From an uncultured Clostridia bacterium (GTDB lineage: Bacteria > Bacillota > Clostridia > Christensenellales > CAG-917), in NCBI GenBank assembly GCA_947581925.1, contig CANPWB010000006.1, positions 1-64,000 of the forward strand: 64,000 nucleotides of DNA, given 5' to 3'. The position numbers were made by a program, and so were the translations under genes. Shown here piece by piece: positions 52,524 to 62,731 of this stretch; positions within the stretch are counted from its first letter, which is position 1; each line of letters begins with the position of its first letter. The notes under the pieces were generated by a model. That model saw only the letters and a list, made by a program, of their open reading frames with translations, made no database searches and was not told where the DNA came from.

Positions 52524-53861
52524 TTAAAATTCCACGGTGAAAGTGCTGCCAACGCCGAGCGTGCTTTTTACGCCTATCTTCCAGCCCGATTTTTGGCATA
52601 TCTTCTTTGCGACGGCAAGTCCCAAACCAAAACCTCCGTTTTTGCCTCCGTGCGATTTGTCTACGGTGAAAAAGCGCGAGAATACCTTGCTCATATTTTC
52701 TTCCGCAATGCCGATGCCCGTGTCTTGCACGGTCAATCCGCGATAGTTTAAGGTTATGGTCATGCTCCCGCCGTCTTTGTTGTATTTGATAGCGTTTCTC
52801 ACAAGGTTTCCGAATATCTCCGTAAGCCGTTCATGGCGGCTCATCACCATAACGTTGTCGTCTATGTTTTCAATGATAGTTATGCCTCGCTTGTCCGCTT
52901 CGGGTTTGAGCGCGGATATCATTTCCCGCGCGAGAGCGGAAAAGTCCACTTCGTAGGCGGGCAGGTCGTCGCTGTCGAGTTCACTGAAATTGATTATGCA
53001 GGCGATCAGGCTTGTGAGCCTCTCGCTTTGGGTGAGTATAGTCGCATATGCGAGCTGTTTTTGCTCGTCCGTCATACCGCCCGACCTCAAAAGTTCGGCA
53101 TAGCCGCGAATAGACGTGAGAGGAGTGTTCATCTCGTGCGTGACGTTGGAAATAAACTCATCCTTCGAGTTTTGCGCGCGCTCGACGAGTTCTTTTTCCG
53201 CTTTTATCTCGTCCATTTGGCGGGCGACTACGCGGTTGCGCTCATTGAGGATCTTCGCAATAGGTTCAAGCTCCGAATATTTGCTTTTGACTTCGCCGCC
53301 TGCCGCCGCCTCTTTCGCGAGCTGTTTGACGGGGGACAACGTGATGTGCGTAGATACAAATGCAAATGCGACGCAAAGCAACACCATCACCAATGTGAAT
53401 TGCAAAAAGCCGGGGAGAGTGGAGACGAATATCGTCCAATAGGAATCCGTAAATATGGCGACGCGCACCAAAAAATCTCCGTAATTTCTGCAATAATAGA
53501 CCATATTTTTGCCGAGCGTAGAACTTGAACGCACTGAAAAACCTTCGCCATCGAATATCGCGTCCTTTATCTCTTCGCGCTCCTTGTGATTTTCAAGAGG
53601 CTCGCTTGTGGAGCTGTCCGCAAGCACGTTGCCTTGCGCGTCCATAAAAGTGACCCTTGCGCCGTTCAATTTGTCCGAAAACGCTTTTGCGCCGTCCTGT
53701 GTCAGAGAAAATTCATCGTCGTATTCGTTCATATAGACGCGCAAAAATTCCTTGCTGTCCGCTATGGACGAATCGTAATATATCTGCGTGGATATTATGC
53801 CGAACAGCAACACGCTCAAAAGCGTTATGCCGAAAGACATCAGCCAAATGCGCCATTTCAT
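52524..53861 (-). CDS. phoR: PhoR-type sensor histidine kinase
   Basis: 445 residues. Membrane segment near 7-27, an extracytoplasmic sensor of about 115 residues, and a second segment near 150-170. HAMP-like linker, then HisKA with the phosphorylated His in NVTHEMNTPLTSIRGYAELL. The ATPase domain has the N box (NLVRNAIKYNKDG), G1 (QDTGIGI), F (FSRFF) and G2 (GGFGLGLAVAKKI). It should phosphorylate the adjacent response regulator when phosphate is low. The gene overlaps the regulator by four bases (ATGA) and follows the pst genes, which is why phosphate is the expected signal. Confidence 0.88.
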   Translation of the reverse strand: MKWRIWLMSFGITLLSVLLFGIISTQIYYDSSIADSKEFLRVYMNEYDDEFSLTQDGAKAFSDKLNGARVTFMDAQGNVLADSSTSEPLENHKEREEIKDAIFDGEGFSVRSSSTLGKNMVYYCRNYGDFLVRVAIFTDSYWTIFVSTLPGFLQFTLVMVLLCVAFAFVSTHITLSPVKQLAKEAAAGGEVKSKYSELEPIAKILNERNRVVARQMDEIKAEKELVERAQNSKDEFISNVTHEMNTPLTSIRGYAELLRSGGMTDEQKQLAYATILTQSERLTSLIACIINFSELDSDDLPAYEVDFSALAREMISALKPEADKRGITIIENIDDNVMVMSRHERLTEIFGNLVRNAIKYNKDGGSMTITLNYRGLTVQDTGIGIAEENMSKVFSRFFTVDKSHGGKNGGFGLGLAVAKKICQKSGWKIGVKSTLGVGSTFTVEF

Positions 53862-54499
53862 AGTTTGTACCCCACTCCGAATATAGTTTCTATCGGCACT
53901 CCCAATTTTCTGAGGCGGGCGACGTGATTGTCGAGGGTGCGAGTTTCGCCCGTATCATAGCCCCATACTTCGATGAGAAGTTTGTCCCGCGTCAGTACCT
54001 TGCCTTGATTTTCCATAAAGTATTTCAACAGCTCGAATTCTTTGCGGTTCAGTTGTATGGACTTGCCGTCTATCTCGCAGGAGAAAGTTTCCGTGTCGAG
54101 CGTGATGTCCCGCGCGGTCAAAACGGCGGGCTTTTGCTTGCCGCGAATGCGAGCGTTTACGCGGGCGACAAGTTCCAACACCGAAAACGGCTTTGCAATA
54201 TAATCGTCCGCTCCCATATTGAGACCGTTCACCTTGTCTTCCTCTTTGGAGAGCGCGGAGAGCATAATGCAACTGACGGACGGATATTTTTGTTTGACGA
54301 GTTTGAGCGCGTCAAGACCGCTCCCGTCGGGAAGCATTATGTCGAGAAGCGCGACGTCCGGCAACTCTTTTTCGAGCGCGTCCGAAAACGCTTTCAGAGT
54401 AGGGAAGGACGAAAACTTAAAATCATTCATTTCAAGCGCGACCTTCACAAGCCCGCAAATGCTCGTATCATCTTCCAATAAAAACACGTTTCCTTTCAT
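53858..54499 (-). CDS. phoP: PhoP/PhoB-type response regulator
   Basis: 213 residues from the ATG at 54499 after GAGGTG; the track start is 27 codons upstream. Receiver domain with the acidic pair (LLEDD), phosphorylated Asp in VALLDIMLPDGSG, and Lys in DDYIAKPFS. The C-terminal winged helix is of the OmpR/PhoB type (LNRKEFELLKYFMENQGKVL, then RTLDNHVARLRKLG). It probably activates the pst operon and its own gene through the Pho-box-like sites at 57977 and 54554. Confidence 0.9.
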   Translation of the reverse strand: MKGNVFLLEDDTSICGLVKVALEMNDFKFSSFPTLKAFSDALEKELPDVALLDIMLPDGSGLDALKLVKQKYPSVSCIMLSALSKEEDKVNGLNMGADDYIAKPFSVLELVARVNARIRGKQKPAVLTARDITLDTETFSCEIDGKSIQLNRKEFELLKYFMENQGKVLTRDKLLIEVWGYDTGETRTLDNHVARLRKLGVPIETIFGVGYKL

Positions 54500-54553
54500 A
54501 GCGCACCTCGATGTTATTTTATCACGCTTGAATACAATATTACAAACATCGTG

Positions 54554-54572
54554 ATGTAATAAAAATGTAAAA
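54554..54572 (-). promoter_or_regulatory. Pho-box-like site upstream of phoP-phoR
   Basis: On the minus strand TTTTACATTTTTATTACAT, two TT(T/A)ACAT-like repeats 11 bases apart. The 17-base core TTTTACATTTTTATTAC is identical to that upstream of pstS. It gives phoP-phoR its own regulated promoter. Confidence 0.7.
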
Positions 54573-55361
54573 TCAACCAAATCTGCCGTTGATATAATCG
54601 TCCGTTCGTTTGTCCTGCGGATGGGAGAAGATCTCTTTCGTTTCGTTCATTTCTATCATCTCGCCAAGCAGAAAATACGCCGTATAGTCGGCAATGCGGA
54701 ACGCCTGTTGCATATTGTGCGTGACCATGATGACCGTCATGCGCTTTTTGAGTTCCAAGCAGAGTTCCTCGATTTTTCCCGTAGAAATGGGATCGAGTGC
54801 GCTCGTCGGCTCGTCCATAAGGAGTATTTGCGGCTCGACCGCAAGCGCACGGGCAATGCAAAGCCGTTGCTGTTGTCCGCCCGAAAGACCCAAGGCGGAT
54901 TTGTTGAGTCTGTCTTTCACTTCGTCCCACATAGCCGCGTCTTTCAGGGAGCTTTCCACAATGCCGTCCAGATCCTCCTTCTTGCGAATACCGAAAGTGC
55001 GCGGGCCGTAGGCAATGTTGTCGTATACGCTCATCGCAAGCGGGTTTGGGCGTTGAAAGACCATTCCGACATTTTTGCGAAGCCTTGTCAGATCGCACCG
55101 TCTGTCATAGATATTCTCGCCGCCTATGGTTATTTCGCCCGTGATCTTGCAACCCTCGATCAGGTCGTTCATTCTGTTCAAACTTTTTATGAGCGTGGAT
55201 TTTCCGCAACCCGACGGCCCGATCAGCGCCGTCAGTTTGTTTTTGGGGATCTGCATAAATACGCTTTTGAGGGCGTGAAAACTTCCGTAATACAAATTCA
55301 TTTCCTTTATTGAAACAGCTGTGTCGTCCGCCATTTCAAAGGGCAGTATGCGATTTTTCAT
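54573..55361 (-). CDS. pstB: Phosphate ABC transporter ATP-binding protein PstB
   Basis: 262 residues from the ATG at 55361, overlapping the permease stop by ATGA; the track ORF adds 62 upstream codons. Walker A is GPSGCGKST (48-56). The signature [19 protein letters not shown] and Walker [14 protein letters not shown] follow. [15 protein letters not shown] and [20 protein letters not shown] are typical of PstB. It powers high-affinity phosphate import. No phoU gene follows; phoP comes next. Confidence 0.96.
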   Translation of the reverse strand: MKNRILPFEMADDTAVSIKEMNLYYGSFHALKSVFMQIPKNKLTALIGPSGCGKSTLIKSLNRMNDLIEGCKITGEITIGGENIYDRRCDLTRLRKNVGMVFQRPNPLAMSVYDNIAYGPRTFGIRKKEDLDGIVESSLKDAAMWDEVKDRLNKSALGLSGGQQQRLCIARALAVEPQILLMDEPTSALDPISTGKIEELCLELKKRMTVIMVTHNMQQAFRIADYTAYFLLGEMIEMNETKEIFSHPQDKRTDDYINGRFG

Positions 55362-57118
55362 ATTTTTTTCCTCCTGCCTATGTATTCGATGGCGGAAACG
55401 AGCAAATTCAGCACGATGACAAACATAAGCAAGACGCTTGCCGTCGCATAGGCTTCGTTCACTTGCAAGCCGTTTGACATAAACTTCCAAACAAGCACGG
55501 AAAAGCTCGCCGCGCTGTCCGAAAACCCCTGCGGGATAAATGTGCAAGCCGTTCCGACTGTAAAGATGAGCGCCGCACTTTCGTTGACAATGCGCCCGAC
55601 AGACAAGATGACGGACGTAACTATGCCCGAAATGGCTTGCGGCAAAACTATCTTAAAGACCGTGCGAAGTTTTCCCGCGCCGAGAGCGTAACTTGCCTCT
55701 CGCATACTGTCGGGGACTTCTGAAAGGCTTTGCTCCGTACTTCTTATTATCGTGGGCAAAATGATAAGTGCAAGCGTGATCCCTCCAGCCGCTATCGAAT
55801 AGCCCAAAGAGAGCGCGCGCACAAAGAACACCATGCCGAACATCCCGAAGATGATAGATGGTATTCCCGCAAGCGTATCCACAAAAAGTCTCACTATCTT
55901 AACAAACGGATCGCTGCGCTTTGCGTATTCGTTCAGATATATCGCCGCGCCTATGCCGAGCGGCAGGGCGATAACGAGCGCAAGCCCTATGAGCATAATT
56001 GTGGAAACAAAGGCGGGCGCAAGCGTTGTGTGCGCATTGCCGCTTTGTCCAAACAAGAAATCGAGGCTCAAATTGGGAATACCTTTTACAAATACAAAGA
56101 CTACTATAAAGCACAGCACGAACGCGACGAGTATAGCCGCAATCCACGAGAGTACCCACAAAACGTCCTGTCCGCTTCCCGTGCGGCGATAGCTTTTGAA
56201 TATGTCGTTCGCTTTACCTTCTTTCAATCTGCGCGAGAAAAATTTGTTGCCTTCGCGCGGCTTTTTGACTGCCAAAAGGCATAGATTGAGCGCAAGCACA
56301 AACAGCAAAAGCACAAATCCGTCCGCGATCAGCGCAGACCTTTCGTCGGGTGCGGCATAACCCCAATTTTGGACGATATTGCTTGTAAGCGTCGTAAACG
56401 GAACAAACGCGCCCGACGGATAGCCCGTGCCGTTTCCCACAATCATCTGCACCGCCATAGTTTCTCCGACCGCTCTGCCGATGCCCAGAATGACGGCGGA
56501 TATCACGCCGCTCTTCGCCGCAGGCAGCAGAACTTTCCATACGGCTTGATTTTTGCTGCAGCCGAGCGCAAGCGCACCCTCATAATAGTGCATAGGCACG
56601 GACTCCAAGCTGTTTTTGGCGACGGAAGTTATAGTCGGCAAAATCATCACCGACAGAATAAACGTGCAAGCAAGCAGCCCGAATCCCGCGTTTGCCGGAT
56701 GAAAAATATCGACGAGCAGGGGCATCAAAAATTTGTAGCCGAACAGTCCGTAGACGATAGACGGAATGCCCGCAAGCAAATTGACTATCTGCGTATATAT
56801 CTTTTTCAGCTTTTTGGGGCAGTAAAACACAAGCCATACCGCCGTAAAAATAGCAAGCGTTCCGCCCAAAGCGACGGCGCACAGCGTGAGGACAAACGTC
56901 CCGACTATCATTCGCCATATTCCGAATACGCCGTTTTTTGCCGTCCACTCGCTTCCGAAAATAAACTTGAAAAAGCCGACGCTCTTGAAGGCGGGTACGC
57001 TTGCGTACAGCAAATAGCCGATGATGGTGAACACCGCAAGCACGGAGAATGCCGCAAGAAGTGCGAATATCACTTTTGCGGCTATCTCTTTTGATGATCT
57101 GTGAATTGTCGCCGTCAT
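55358..57118 (-). CDS. Fused phosphate permease PstC-PstA
   Basis: 586 residues, two permease domains in one chain. Residues 1-290 are PstC-like ([48 protein letters not shown]). Residues about 320-586 are PstA-like ([51 protein letters not shown]). Each half holds its own EAA loop with the G near the ATPase contact, so both interact with PstB. In most bacteria these are two genes. About twelve membrane segments. One base separates it from pstS. Confidence 0.93.
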   Translation of the reverse strand: MTATIHRSSKEIAAKVIFALLAAFSVLAVFTIIGYLLYASVPAFKSVGFFKFIFGSEWTAKNGVFGIWRMIVGTFVLTLCAVALGGTLAIFTAVWLVFYCPKKLKKIYTQIVNLLAGIPSIVYGLFGYKFLMPLLVDIFHPANAGFGLLACTFILSVMILPTITSVAKNSLESVPMHYYEGALALGCSKNQAVWKVLLPAAKSGVISAVILGIGRAVGETMAVQMIVGNGTGYPSGAFVPFTTLTSNIVQNWGYAAPDERSALIADGFVLLLFVLALNLCLLAVKKPREGNKFFSRRLKEGKANDIFKSYRRTGSGQDVLWVLSWIAAILVAFVLCFIVVFVFVKGIPNLSLDFLFGQSGNAHTTLAPAFVSTIMLIGLALVIALPLGIGAAIYLNEYAKRSDPFVKIVRLFVDTLAGIPSIIFGMFGMVFFVRALSLGYSIAAGGITLALIILPTIIRSTEQSLSEVPDSMREASYALGAGKLRTVFKIVLPQAISGIVTSVILSVGRIVNESAALIFTVGTACTFIPQGFSDSAASFSVLVWKFMSNGLQVNEAYATASVLLMFVIVLNLLVSAIEYIGRRKKI

Positions 57119-57119
57119 A

Positions 57120-57911
57120 TTACTTTATCGAGATATAGCCCTCGCGCGCTATAACTTCCTGCGCCTCGTCGCTCATAATGTAGTCATAAAAGCCCTTCGC
57201 CGCGTCGGAAAGCGTTTTTCCTTCTTTCAGGACGATGACAAAAGGACGTTGCAGGGAGTAGACATTGTTTATGATATTGTAATAAGTACACGCGATCCCG
57301 TCCAGAGTGACAGCCTTTACCGCATTTGAAAGACTGCCGTATGAGATATAGCCGAGACTGTTTACGGTGCCTTGTATCGCTTCGATCACATTGCCTGTTT
57401 CCGCAAGCGTGGCAATGTTTTGATGATAACTGCCTTCAATGCCCATCAACTCGTCGAACGCCCCGCGCGTTCCGCTGGAAGTGTCCCGCCCGATCCCCGC
57501 CGTAATAGACGTGCCCGGAATCGGCGTACCGTTTTCAAAAAGGGCTTTGACGTCCGTTTTTTTGACGTCGGTGACCGCACAATCTTTTCCGACAACGAGC
57601 GCAATGCCGTCCATACAGAGAGTAACTCCTTCAAGTCCTTCCTCTCCCGCTTTGAGCGCACGGGACGACATTCCAAAGTCATTGAGTCCGTTTTGAGTGT
57701 CGCTTATGCCCTCGCCCGACGACGACATGTTGACGACGATCCTCACGTCATGCGACTTTTCGTATTCCGCCGCGAGGACTTCCATCAGCGGAGTCACCGA
57801 CGACGATCCCGACACGGTTATGACCTCTTGAGAGTTGCATCCAACAAAAATTCCCGCGCATGCGCTCAAAATCGCAATGCAGAGGATGATGACGATAAAT
57901 TTTCTTTTCAT
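57120..57911 (-). CDS. pstS: Phosphate-binding lipoprotein PstS
   Basis: 263 residues. Signal peptide with lipobox IFVGC (about 19-24). ITVSGSSSVTPLMEVLAAEY is the first phosphate loop, and MSSSGEGISDTQNGLNDFGM and IGRDTSSGTRGAFDELMGIE form the others; the SGTR motif is diagnostic. It captures phosphate outside the membrane and delivers it to the PstCA permease. It is the first gene of the pst operon, with a Pho-box-like site upstream. Confidence 0.95.
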   Translation of the reverse strand: MKRKFIVIILCIAILSACAGIFVGCNSQEVITVSGSSSVTPLMEVLAAEYEKSHDVRIVVNMSSSGEGISDTQNGLNDFGMSSRALKAGEEGLEGVTLCMDGIALVVGKDCAVTDVKKTDVKALFENGTPIPGTSITAGIGRDTSSGTRGAFDELMGIEGSYHQNIATLAETGNVIEAIQGTVNSLGYISYGSLSNAVKAVTLDGIACTYYNIINNVYSLQRPFVIVLKEGKTLSDAAKGFYDYIMSDEAQEVIAREGYISIK

Positions 57912-57976
57912 TTTGTTCCTCCATAGGTTTTTGTGCTTTCACTATGGCGCGTCGGCGTAATAAATTTGCACAGCAT

Positions 57977-57996
57977 CACGTAATAAAAATGTAAAA
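57977..57996 (-). promoter_or_regulatory. Pho-box-like site upstream of pstS
   Basis: On the minus strand TTTTACATTTTTATTACGTG. It shares a 17-base identical core with the site upstream of phoP and lies about 65 bases before the pstS start. Confidence 0.7.
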
Positions 57997-58176
57997 AAGA
58001 AGGACGGTATTTGCTTGTTTCGCGTTTATCGGCGCAGTTTTTCGTACTGTTTGGCGGGAGTGTATAAATATCCCGCTTGTTTTGGAAAATGGTTTAGAAG
58101 TCGGATATTGATATGGCGGAAAATCGGGTGTATCATATAATAAAATCAACAAAAACCTTATTTAGGGGGCAGAAAA

Positions 58177-59523
58177 ATGTCTTACATTTCCGATGTTATT
58201 GAGCAAACGGCTGCAAAAAATCTAAGCCAGCCTCAATTTATGCAGACAGTTACGGAGGTTTTCTCCTCGATAGCGCCCGCAGTGGAGCAGAACGAGGAGC
58301 AACTGCGCAAATATTGCGTGCTCGAGCGTATGGTCGAGCCCGACAGGCAGATAATGTTCCGCGTGCCGTGGATGGACGACAATGGACAGTTCCATGTCAA
58401 TCGCGGCTTCCGCGTACAATTCAACAACGCGATAGGGCCGTACAAGGGCGGTCTGCGTTTCCACAAGTCGGTAGACCTCGATACGATGAAATTCCTCGCA
58501 TTCGAGCAGACTTTCAAAAACTCGCTCACATCCCTCCCCATGGGCGGCGCGAAGGGCGGCAGCGACTTCGATCCTACGGGCAAGTCGGACGCGGAGATAA
58601 TGCGCTTTTGCCAATCCTTTATGAACGAGCTGTATCGTCACATCGGTCCCGATCTTGACGTGCCCGCGGGCGATATCGGCGTAGGCGCAAGAGAGATAGG
58701 CTTCCTCTTCGGGCAATACAAGAAGATCGCGGGACAGTTCAACAACGGAGTCCTCACGGGAAAGGGCTTGAGCTACGGCGGCTCGCTCATACGTCCCGAG
58801 GCGACGGGCTACGGCGCGACATACTTCCTCAGCGACGTTTTGAAACACCAAGGCGAGAGCATAAAGGGCAAGACCTTCTGCCTCTCCGGTTTCGGCAACG
58901 TGGCATGGGGCGCGGCGAAGAAGATATCCGAGCTGGGCGGCAAGGTGCTCACCATATCCGGTCCCGACGGATACATCTACGACAAGGACGGCGTGAGCGG
59001 CGAGAAGGTGGACTATATGCTCGAGATGCGCTCCTCCAACCGCAACCGCGCAAAAGACTATGCGGACAAGTTCGGCTGCGAATTCGTAGCGGGCAAGAAA
59101 CCCTGGGGCAATGTCAAAGCGGACATCTATATGCCGTGCGCCACACAAAACGAGATCAACCTCGACGACGCAAAGGCTATGGTCAAGCTGGGCGTGCCTG
59201 TCCTCAACGAAGTTTCCAATATGCCCACCACAAATGAGGCTATCGCATATTTGCAGGAGCACGGCGTGCTTGTGGCGCCTTCCAAGGCGGTCAACGCGGG
59301 CGGCGTCGCGACATCCGGTCTCGAGATGACTCAAAACAGCGAGCGTCTGCAATGGACGGCGGAAGAGGTGGACAGCAAGTTGCACCACATAATGAGCAAC
59401 ATCCACTCCAAGATAGTGGAGACCCTCGACGCATACGGAATGTCTTACAACCTCGTCGCGGGCGCGAATCTCGCGGGCTTCAAGAAAGTCGCGGACGCAA
59501 TGATAGCGCAGGGCGTATATTAA
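58177..59523 (+). CDS. gdhA: NADP-type glutamate dehydrogenase
   Basis: 448 residues, the usual length of the hexameric small type. KGGLRFHKSVDLDTMKFLAF binds glutamate; LPMGGAKGGSDFDP holds the catalytic lysine. The dinucleotide fold starts with FCLSGFGNVAWGAAKKISEL, and the ending GLEMTQNSERLQWTAEEVD is typical of GdhA. It makes glutamate from 2-oxoglutarate and ammonia. The NADP preference is inferred from overall similarity to E. coli GdhA. It has a short leader with TTAGGGGG and a terminator. Confidence 0.96.
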   Translation: MSYISDVIEQTAAKNLSQPQFMQTVTEVFSSIAPAVEQNEEQLRKYCVLERMVEPDRQIMFRVPWMDDNGQFHVNRGFRVQFNNAIGPYKGGLRFHKSVDLDTMKFLAFEQTFKNSLTSLPMGGAKGGSDFDPTGKSDAEIMRFCQSFMNELYRHIGPDLDVPAGDIGVGAREIGFLFGQYKKIAGQFNNGVLTGKGLSYGGSLIRPEATGYGATYFLSDVLKHQGESIKGKTFCLSGFGNVAWGAAKKISELGGKVLTISGPDGYIYDKDGVSGEKVDYMLEMRSSNRNRAKDYADKFGCEFVAGKKPWGNVKADIYMPCATQNEINLDDAKAMVKLGVPVLNEVSNMPTTNEAIAYLQEHGVLVAPSKAVNAGGVATSGLEMTQNSERLQWTAEEVDSKLHHIMSNIHSKIVETLDAYGMSYNLVAGANLAGFKKVADAMIAQGVY

Positions 59524-59550
59524 TAAAAAGCGGCGAGTTTAAAACGCAAA

Positions 59551-59583
59551 AAAAGACGGACTGTTTTTTACAGCCCGTCTTTT
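59551..59583 (+). terminator. Terminator of gdhA
   Basis: AAAAGACGGACTG-TTTTTTA-CAGCCCGTCTTTT with one mismatch; the stem ends in a T run. Confidence 0.85.
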
Positions 59584-59655
59584 GATGTCGCGGCGAATTG
59601 CATAGTGGCGAAATTTCTTTGCCGACCGCGCAAAACTCGCTACGTTTATGCGATT

Positions 59656-60096
59656 TTAGGTTTTTAAGGCGGAAAGGAGCATGCCTTTAAGCTCGTCGCG
59701 GCGCTCGGGAGAGAGGGAGTTCGCATACGCGGCGCCTCTTTCCTTTGCGTATATGAACAGTTCAACATCGGACATTTCGGCAAGGCGCGAAAGCGATACG
59801 TCCTCGCCGAGCTTTGCGGCAAGGTCCTGCACGAGCATTATCGTCTTGAGTTTCGCCGTGGATATGCCCAAGTTGTTCGCAGTGCGCTCCAGCATAGCCG
59901 CGGGTTTGTTGCTCACTACGGGGCAGAGCGCTATCTCTCTCTCGTATAGCGAGATAAGTTCGGGCGTGAGCATATCGTAGACGCTCCCGCCGTACGCGGG
60001 TTCTTCCGCGCTTGAAAGCAGCCTCGTCGCGCCCACAGCGCATACGCCAAGCAGGATGAGTGAAAGAAATATCACGGAAATTTTTGCTCTGTTCAT
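59656..60096 (-). CDS. Secreted or membrane-tethered hypothetical protein
   Basis: 146 residues from the ATG at 60096 after AGAGAGGT; the track ORF starts 30 codons earlier. The N-terminus is a signal or membrane segment (ISVIFLSLILLGVCAVGATR). The rest is helical and soluble (NNLGISTAKLKTIMLVQDLA; LSPERRDELKGMLLSALK). No family recognised. It is convergent with gdhA and divergent from the lipoprotein at 60288. Confidence 0.65.
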   Translation of the reverse strand: MNRAKISVIFLSLILLGVCAVGATRLLSSAEEPAYGGSVYDMLTPELISLYEREIALCPVVSNKPAAMLERTANNLGISTAKLKTIMLVQDLAAKLGEDVSLSRLAEMSDVELFIYAKERGAAYANSLSPERRDELKGMLLSALKT

Positions 60097-60287
60097 AGTT
60101 TTACCTCTCTGTATTTTTCCGCATTCGAGACGATTTATACAGAGCGAAAAGGGATATCTGGGAAAATATTGAAAATATATTTGCATATTTGCGCGCGTGT
60201 GCTAAAATATATTCGAGCGCAGGGTGCTAAACTTTGCGTCGGGCATATGATAAGCCGAGGGCAGTTTGCCTAAGCGGAGGGAACAAA

Positions 60288-62597
60288 ATGAAAAATACGA
60301 AAAAAATTATTACGCTTATTTTGGCGGTCGCGCTGGTTTTTGCGCTGGCGCTTACGATGCTCGTCGCTTGCGGCGAGAGCGCTCCCAAAACGCCCTCTTC
60401 CGCGGGGAGCGAAAATAATATCCCCGAAGTAAATGACGAGCCGTCCGAGGGCGACGATATTTTTGAGGGCGGAGGGCAGATAGACCCGCCCGAGGAGCCT
60501 ATAAAGGCGTCCGCATTTTTTGACAAATTTGAAACGCTTGCAAAGTCCGCGGGCGCGACGCCTATAGAGAAGGGCGCGGACCTGTATTTCCACAGCGAGT
60601 TTTCGGGCAAATTCGGGCTGAAAGACGAAAAAGGCGCGCAGGATGACAGCTTCGAGCTGGGCTTTGAGATCGAGGCTATTTTGGACAGGACGTCCAAGGA
60701 CGACAAGGGCGAATACACCTCTCAAAACTCCGCTATCAGGTTGCGGGCGTTTTCGGGGCATACGGATATTTTTGCGGCGAGCTTTTTCGTATACGACCCA
60801 TTGAGCGTGTATCTTGACCTTGCGGGCAGCCACATCAAACTGTCTGCGGAATTCGTGTATGACGACAACAATTTGAACGAACTTATAGGCAGAGCGATAG
60901 GCAAGGCGCTGAATAAGGAATTCAACTTCGACCTCGGCGCGCTGCATTTCGATTTTTCTCTCAACAAGCTCCTCGACGCGATCGTCGAGGGCACGGGCGC
61001 GGAGTGGTCGCCTACCGTGCTTTTGAAGTCTATCGCAAAGCTTATAGGGATAGAGGACGACGGGCAAGCGCTACCCGATCCGGCTCCCGACTATGACTTC
61101 CCGCTTTTGGAAAAGCTGTTTTCCGAAGTTTACAACGCGACGAAGAAGGGAGACGATTACAGCATAATTTGGGATACGCGCGACTCGGATATCATCGCGC
61201 AGGCGATATTCGACAGGCTGTTCGGCGTGAATTTGCTCTTCAAAATGAATTTTACGGAGGAAAACGGCAGGCTCAAGGACGGCGTACGTTTTGAGTACGG
61301 GCTGCCCGAACTCCTCAACGGCGACGGGTGCTATCCATATTTCGGCACGTGCGTGAATTTGCTCGAGATGCTCCCCGTCGAGGGGAAGGAGATAGAGCTG
61401 TCGGCGCCTAAGTCGGAGTACAAGGGCGACATCGCTTTCAAAACGGAGGAGGCTTTTTCTCCATCGGGATTCAAACTGTTTGGCTCCGAGCTCAGAGAAC
61501 TGCGCTTGAGCAAGGCGTTCAGGCTCGACCTCATGCATCCGCTTGCGACAAACGAGACGGCGGCGCAACTGAGGCTTACAATGGCAAACGACGCGACGGG
61601 CGAGGACGTGCTGTTCGACGTAAGTTTCGTGCGCGGCAGACTCGCGATAAAACTCGACCCCAAAGTCGTATTCAAAGAGGGTACGCTGATAGGCGACGCC
61701 GCAAAAAAGCTCCTCGATTTCGTGCTTGGGCTCATCAAGGAGAGCGATCCCGAGCTGGAGGCGCGTATAGCGGGCGCGGCATATGTCGGCGGCGCGGACG
61801 GAGACAGGACGCAGCTGAACGAAAATTTCAACGGCATAGTCGTGAACGATATCCCCGTCAAGGAGCTCTTCGACGGTATGACTTCGAGCGCGATCGACGT
61901 ATACAAAATGTTGTCCGAACTGCCTGCTCCCGAAACTCCCGAGGAGGACGCTCCGTCATACGAAGAGTGGGGAGTCCCCTCCCTCGAAGAGCTGAGAAAA
62001 TATACGCCTGCGTACATCATGCGCGAGAGGATACTGCCCGCGATAGGCGCGCTTATGGACGTATTCACGGAGCTTGACGACGGCAAACTTGGCGTACGCT
62101 CCGACGATATTTTGGGACTTTTGGTGAATATGACGAACAAACTTGTCGGGCTCGAGGGCGGCGACGCGCTTACAGAGGATAAGCTGTTCGACAAGGCGAT
62201 AGAGGGCATGACAAACGTGCTCGACGCGCTTGCACAAATAGGCTTGGTGACTTACGACGAGGAGACTCCCGACGCGCTCTCGCTCATGAACGAGGCGTTT
62301 GAGAAATTGTTTAAGGCGTTCGAGATAAAGGACGCGCCCGAGAAGTCCGAGACGGAGCCGTATGCTAAGTACGCGCTCAGGCTGCTCCTTGCAAACACCT
62401 CTTTCGACTTCGACCTGGACTTGAACGACGGGTGGCGCTACTCGCTCGGTTTCGGCATAGCGGGAGCGAAGTTCACTTACAGCCGCTCCTTCACGCCGTG
62501 GGAGGGGCTTGAGGTACAGGACCTCTACGACGAGGCGGAGCAGGGCTGGCTGCTTTTCGACTTCACCTATTCCACACCCGAAGAGGACAGAGCGTAA
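60288..62597 (+). CDS. Large lipoprotein of unknown function
   Basis: 769 residues from the ATG at 60288 after GGAGGG. Signal peptide MKNTKKIITLILAVALVFAL with lipobox LVAC. An acidic, Pro/Ser-rich linker follows (about 32-75). The rest alternates beta-rich sections with helical ones and is acidic overall; no InlB or leucine-rich repeats are seen. Repeated hints of LolA/LppX-like sheets (for example FEIEAILDRTSKD, FSVYDPLSVYLDLAGSHIKL) are not enough for a call. It is probably on the outer face of the membrane. Confidence 0.7.
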   Translation: MKNTKKIITLILAVALVFALALTMLVACGESAPKTPSSAGSENNIPEVNDEPSEGDDIFEGGGQIDPPEEPIKASAFFDKFETLAKSAGATPIEKGADLYFHSEFSGKFGLKDEKGAQDDSFELGFEIEAILDRTSKDDKGEYTSQNSAIRLRAFSGHTDIFAASFFVYDPLSVYLDLAGSHIKLSAEFVYDDNNLNELIGRAIGKALNKEFNFDLGALHFDFSLNKLLDAIVEGTGAEWSPTVLLKSIAKLIGIEDDGQALPDPAPDYDFPLLEKLFSEVYNATKKGDDYSIIWDTRDSDIIAQAIFDRLFGVNLLFKMNFTEENGRLKDGVRFEYGLPELLNGDGCYPYFGTCVNLLEMLPVEGKEIELSAPKSEYKGDIAFKTEEAFSPSGFKLFGSELRELRLSKAFRLDLMHPLATNETAAQLRLTMANDATGEDVLFDVSFVRGRLAIKLDPKVVFKEGTLIGDAAKKLLDFVLGLIKESDPELEARIAGAAYVGGADGDRTQLNENFNGIVVNDIPVKELFDGMTSSAIDVYKMLSELPAPETPEEDAPSYEEWGVPSLEELRKYTPAYIMRERILPAIGALMDVFTELDDGKLGVRSDDILGLLVNMTNKLVGLEGGDALTEDKLFDKAIEGMTNVLDALAQIGLVTYDEETPDALSLMNEAFEKLFKAFEIKDAPEKSETEPYAKYALRLLLANTSFDFDLDLNDGWRYSLGFGIAGAKFTYSRSFTPWEGLEVQDLYDEAEQGWLLFDFTYSTPEEDRA

Positions 62598-62683
62598 TAA
62601 GGCAGGCGCTTGCAAAATACAGCCCGCATATCGGAGATGTTTTATCGATACATAAATATTTATATAAAATTTTTATGTTTCAA

Positions 62684-62712
62684 TTGCTATAAGCGGGGGC
62701 AAGTGGTATAAT
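62684..62712 (+). promoter_or_regulatory. Promoter of the split transketolase genes
   Basis: TTGCTA at 62684-62689, 17 bases, TATAAT at 62707-62712, the same boxes as the promoter at 36891. Confidence 0.7.
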
Positions 62713-62731
62713 TTCGACAAGAGGAGAAATT

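Noticed and set aside
58108-58141. Possible gdhA promoter TTGATA...TATAAT
   Set aside because: The spacer is 22 bases, too long for a normal sigma-A promoter.
58222-59406. 394-residue minus-strand ORF
   Set aside because: Antisense to gdhA, which is unmistakable on the plus strand.
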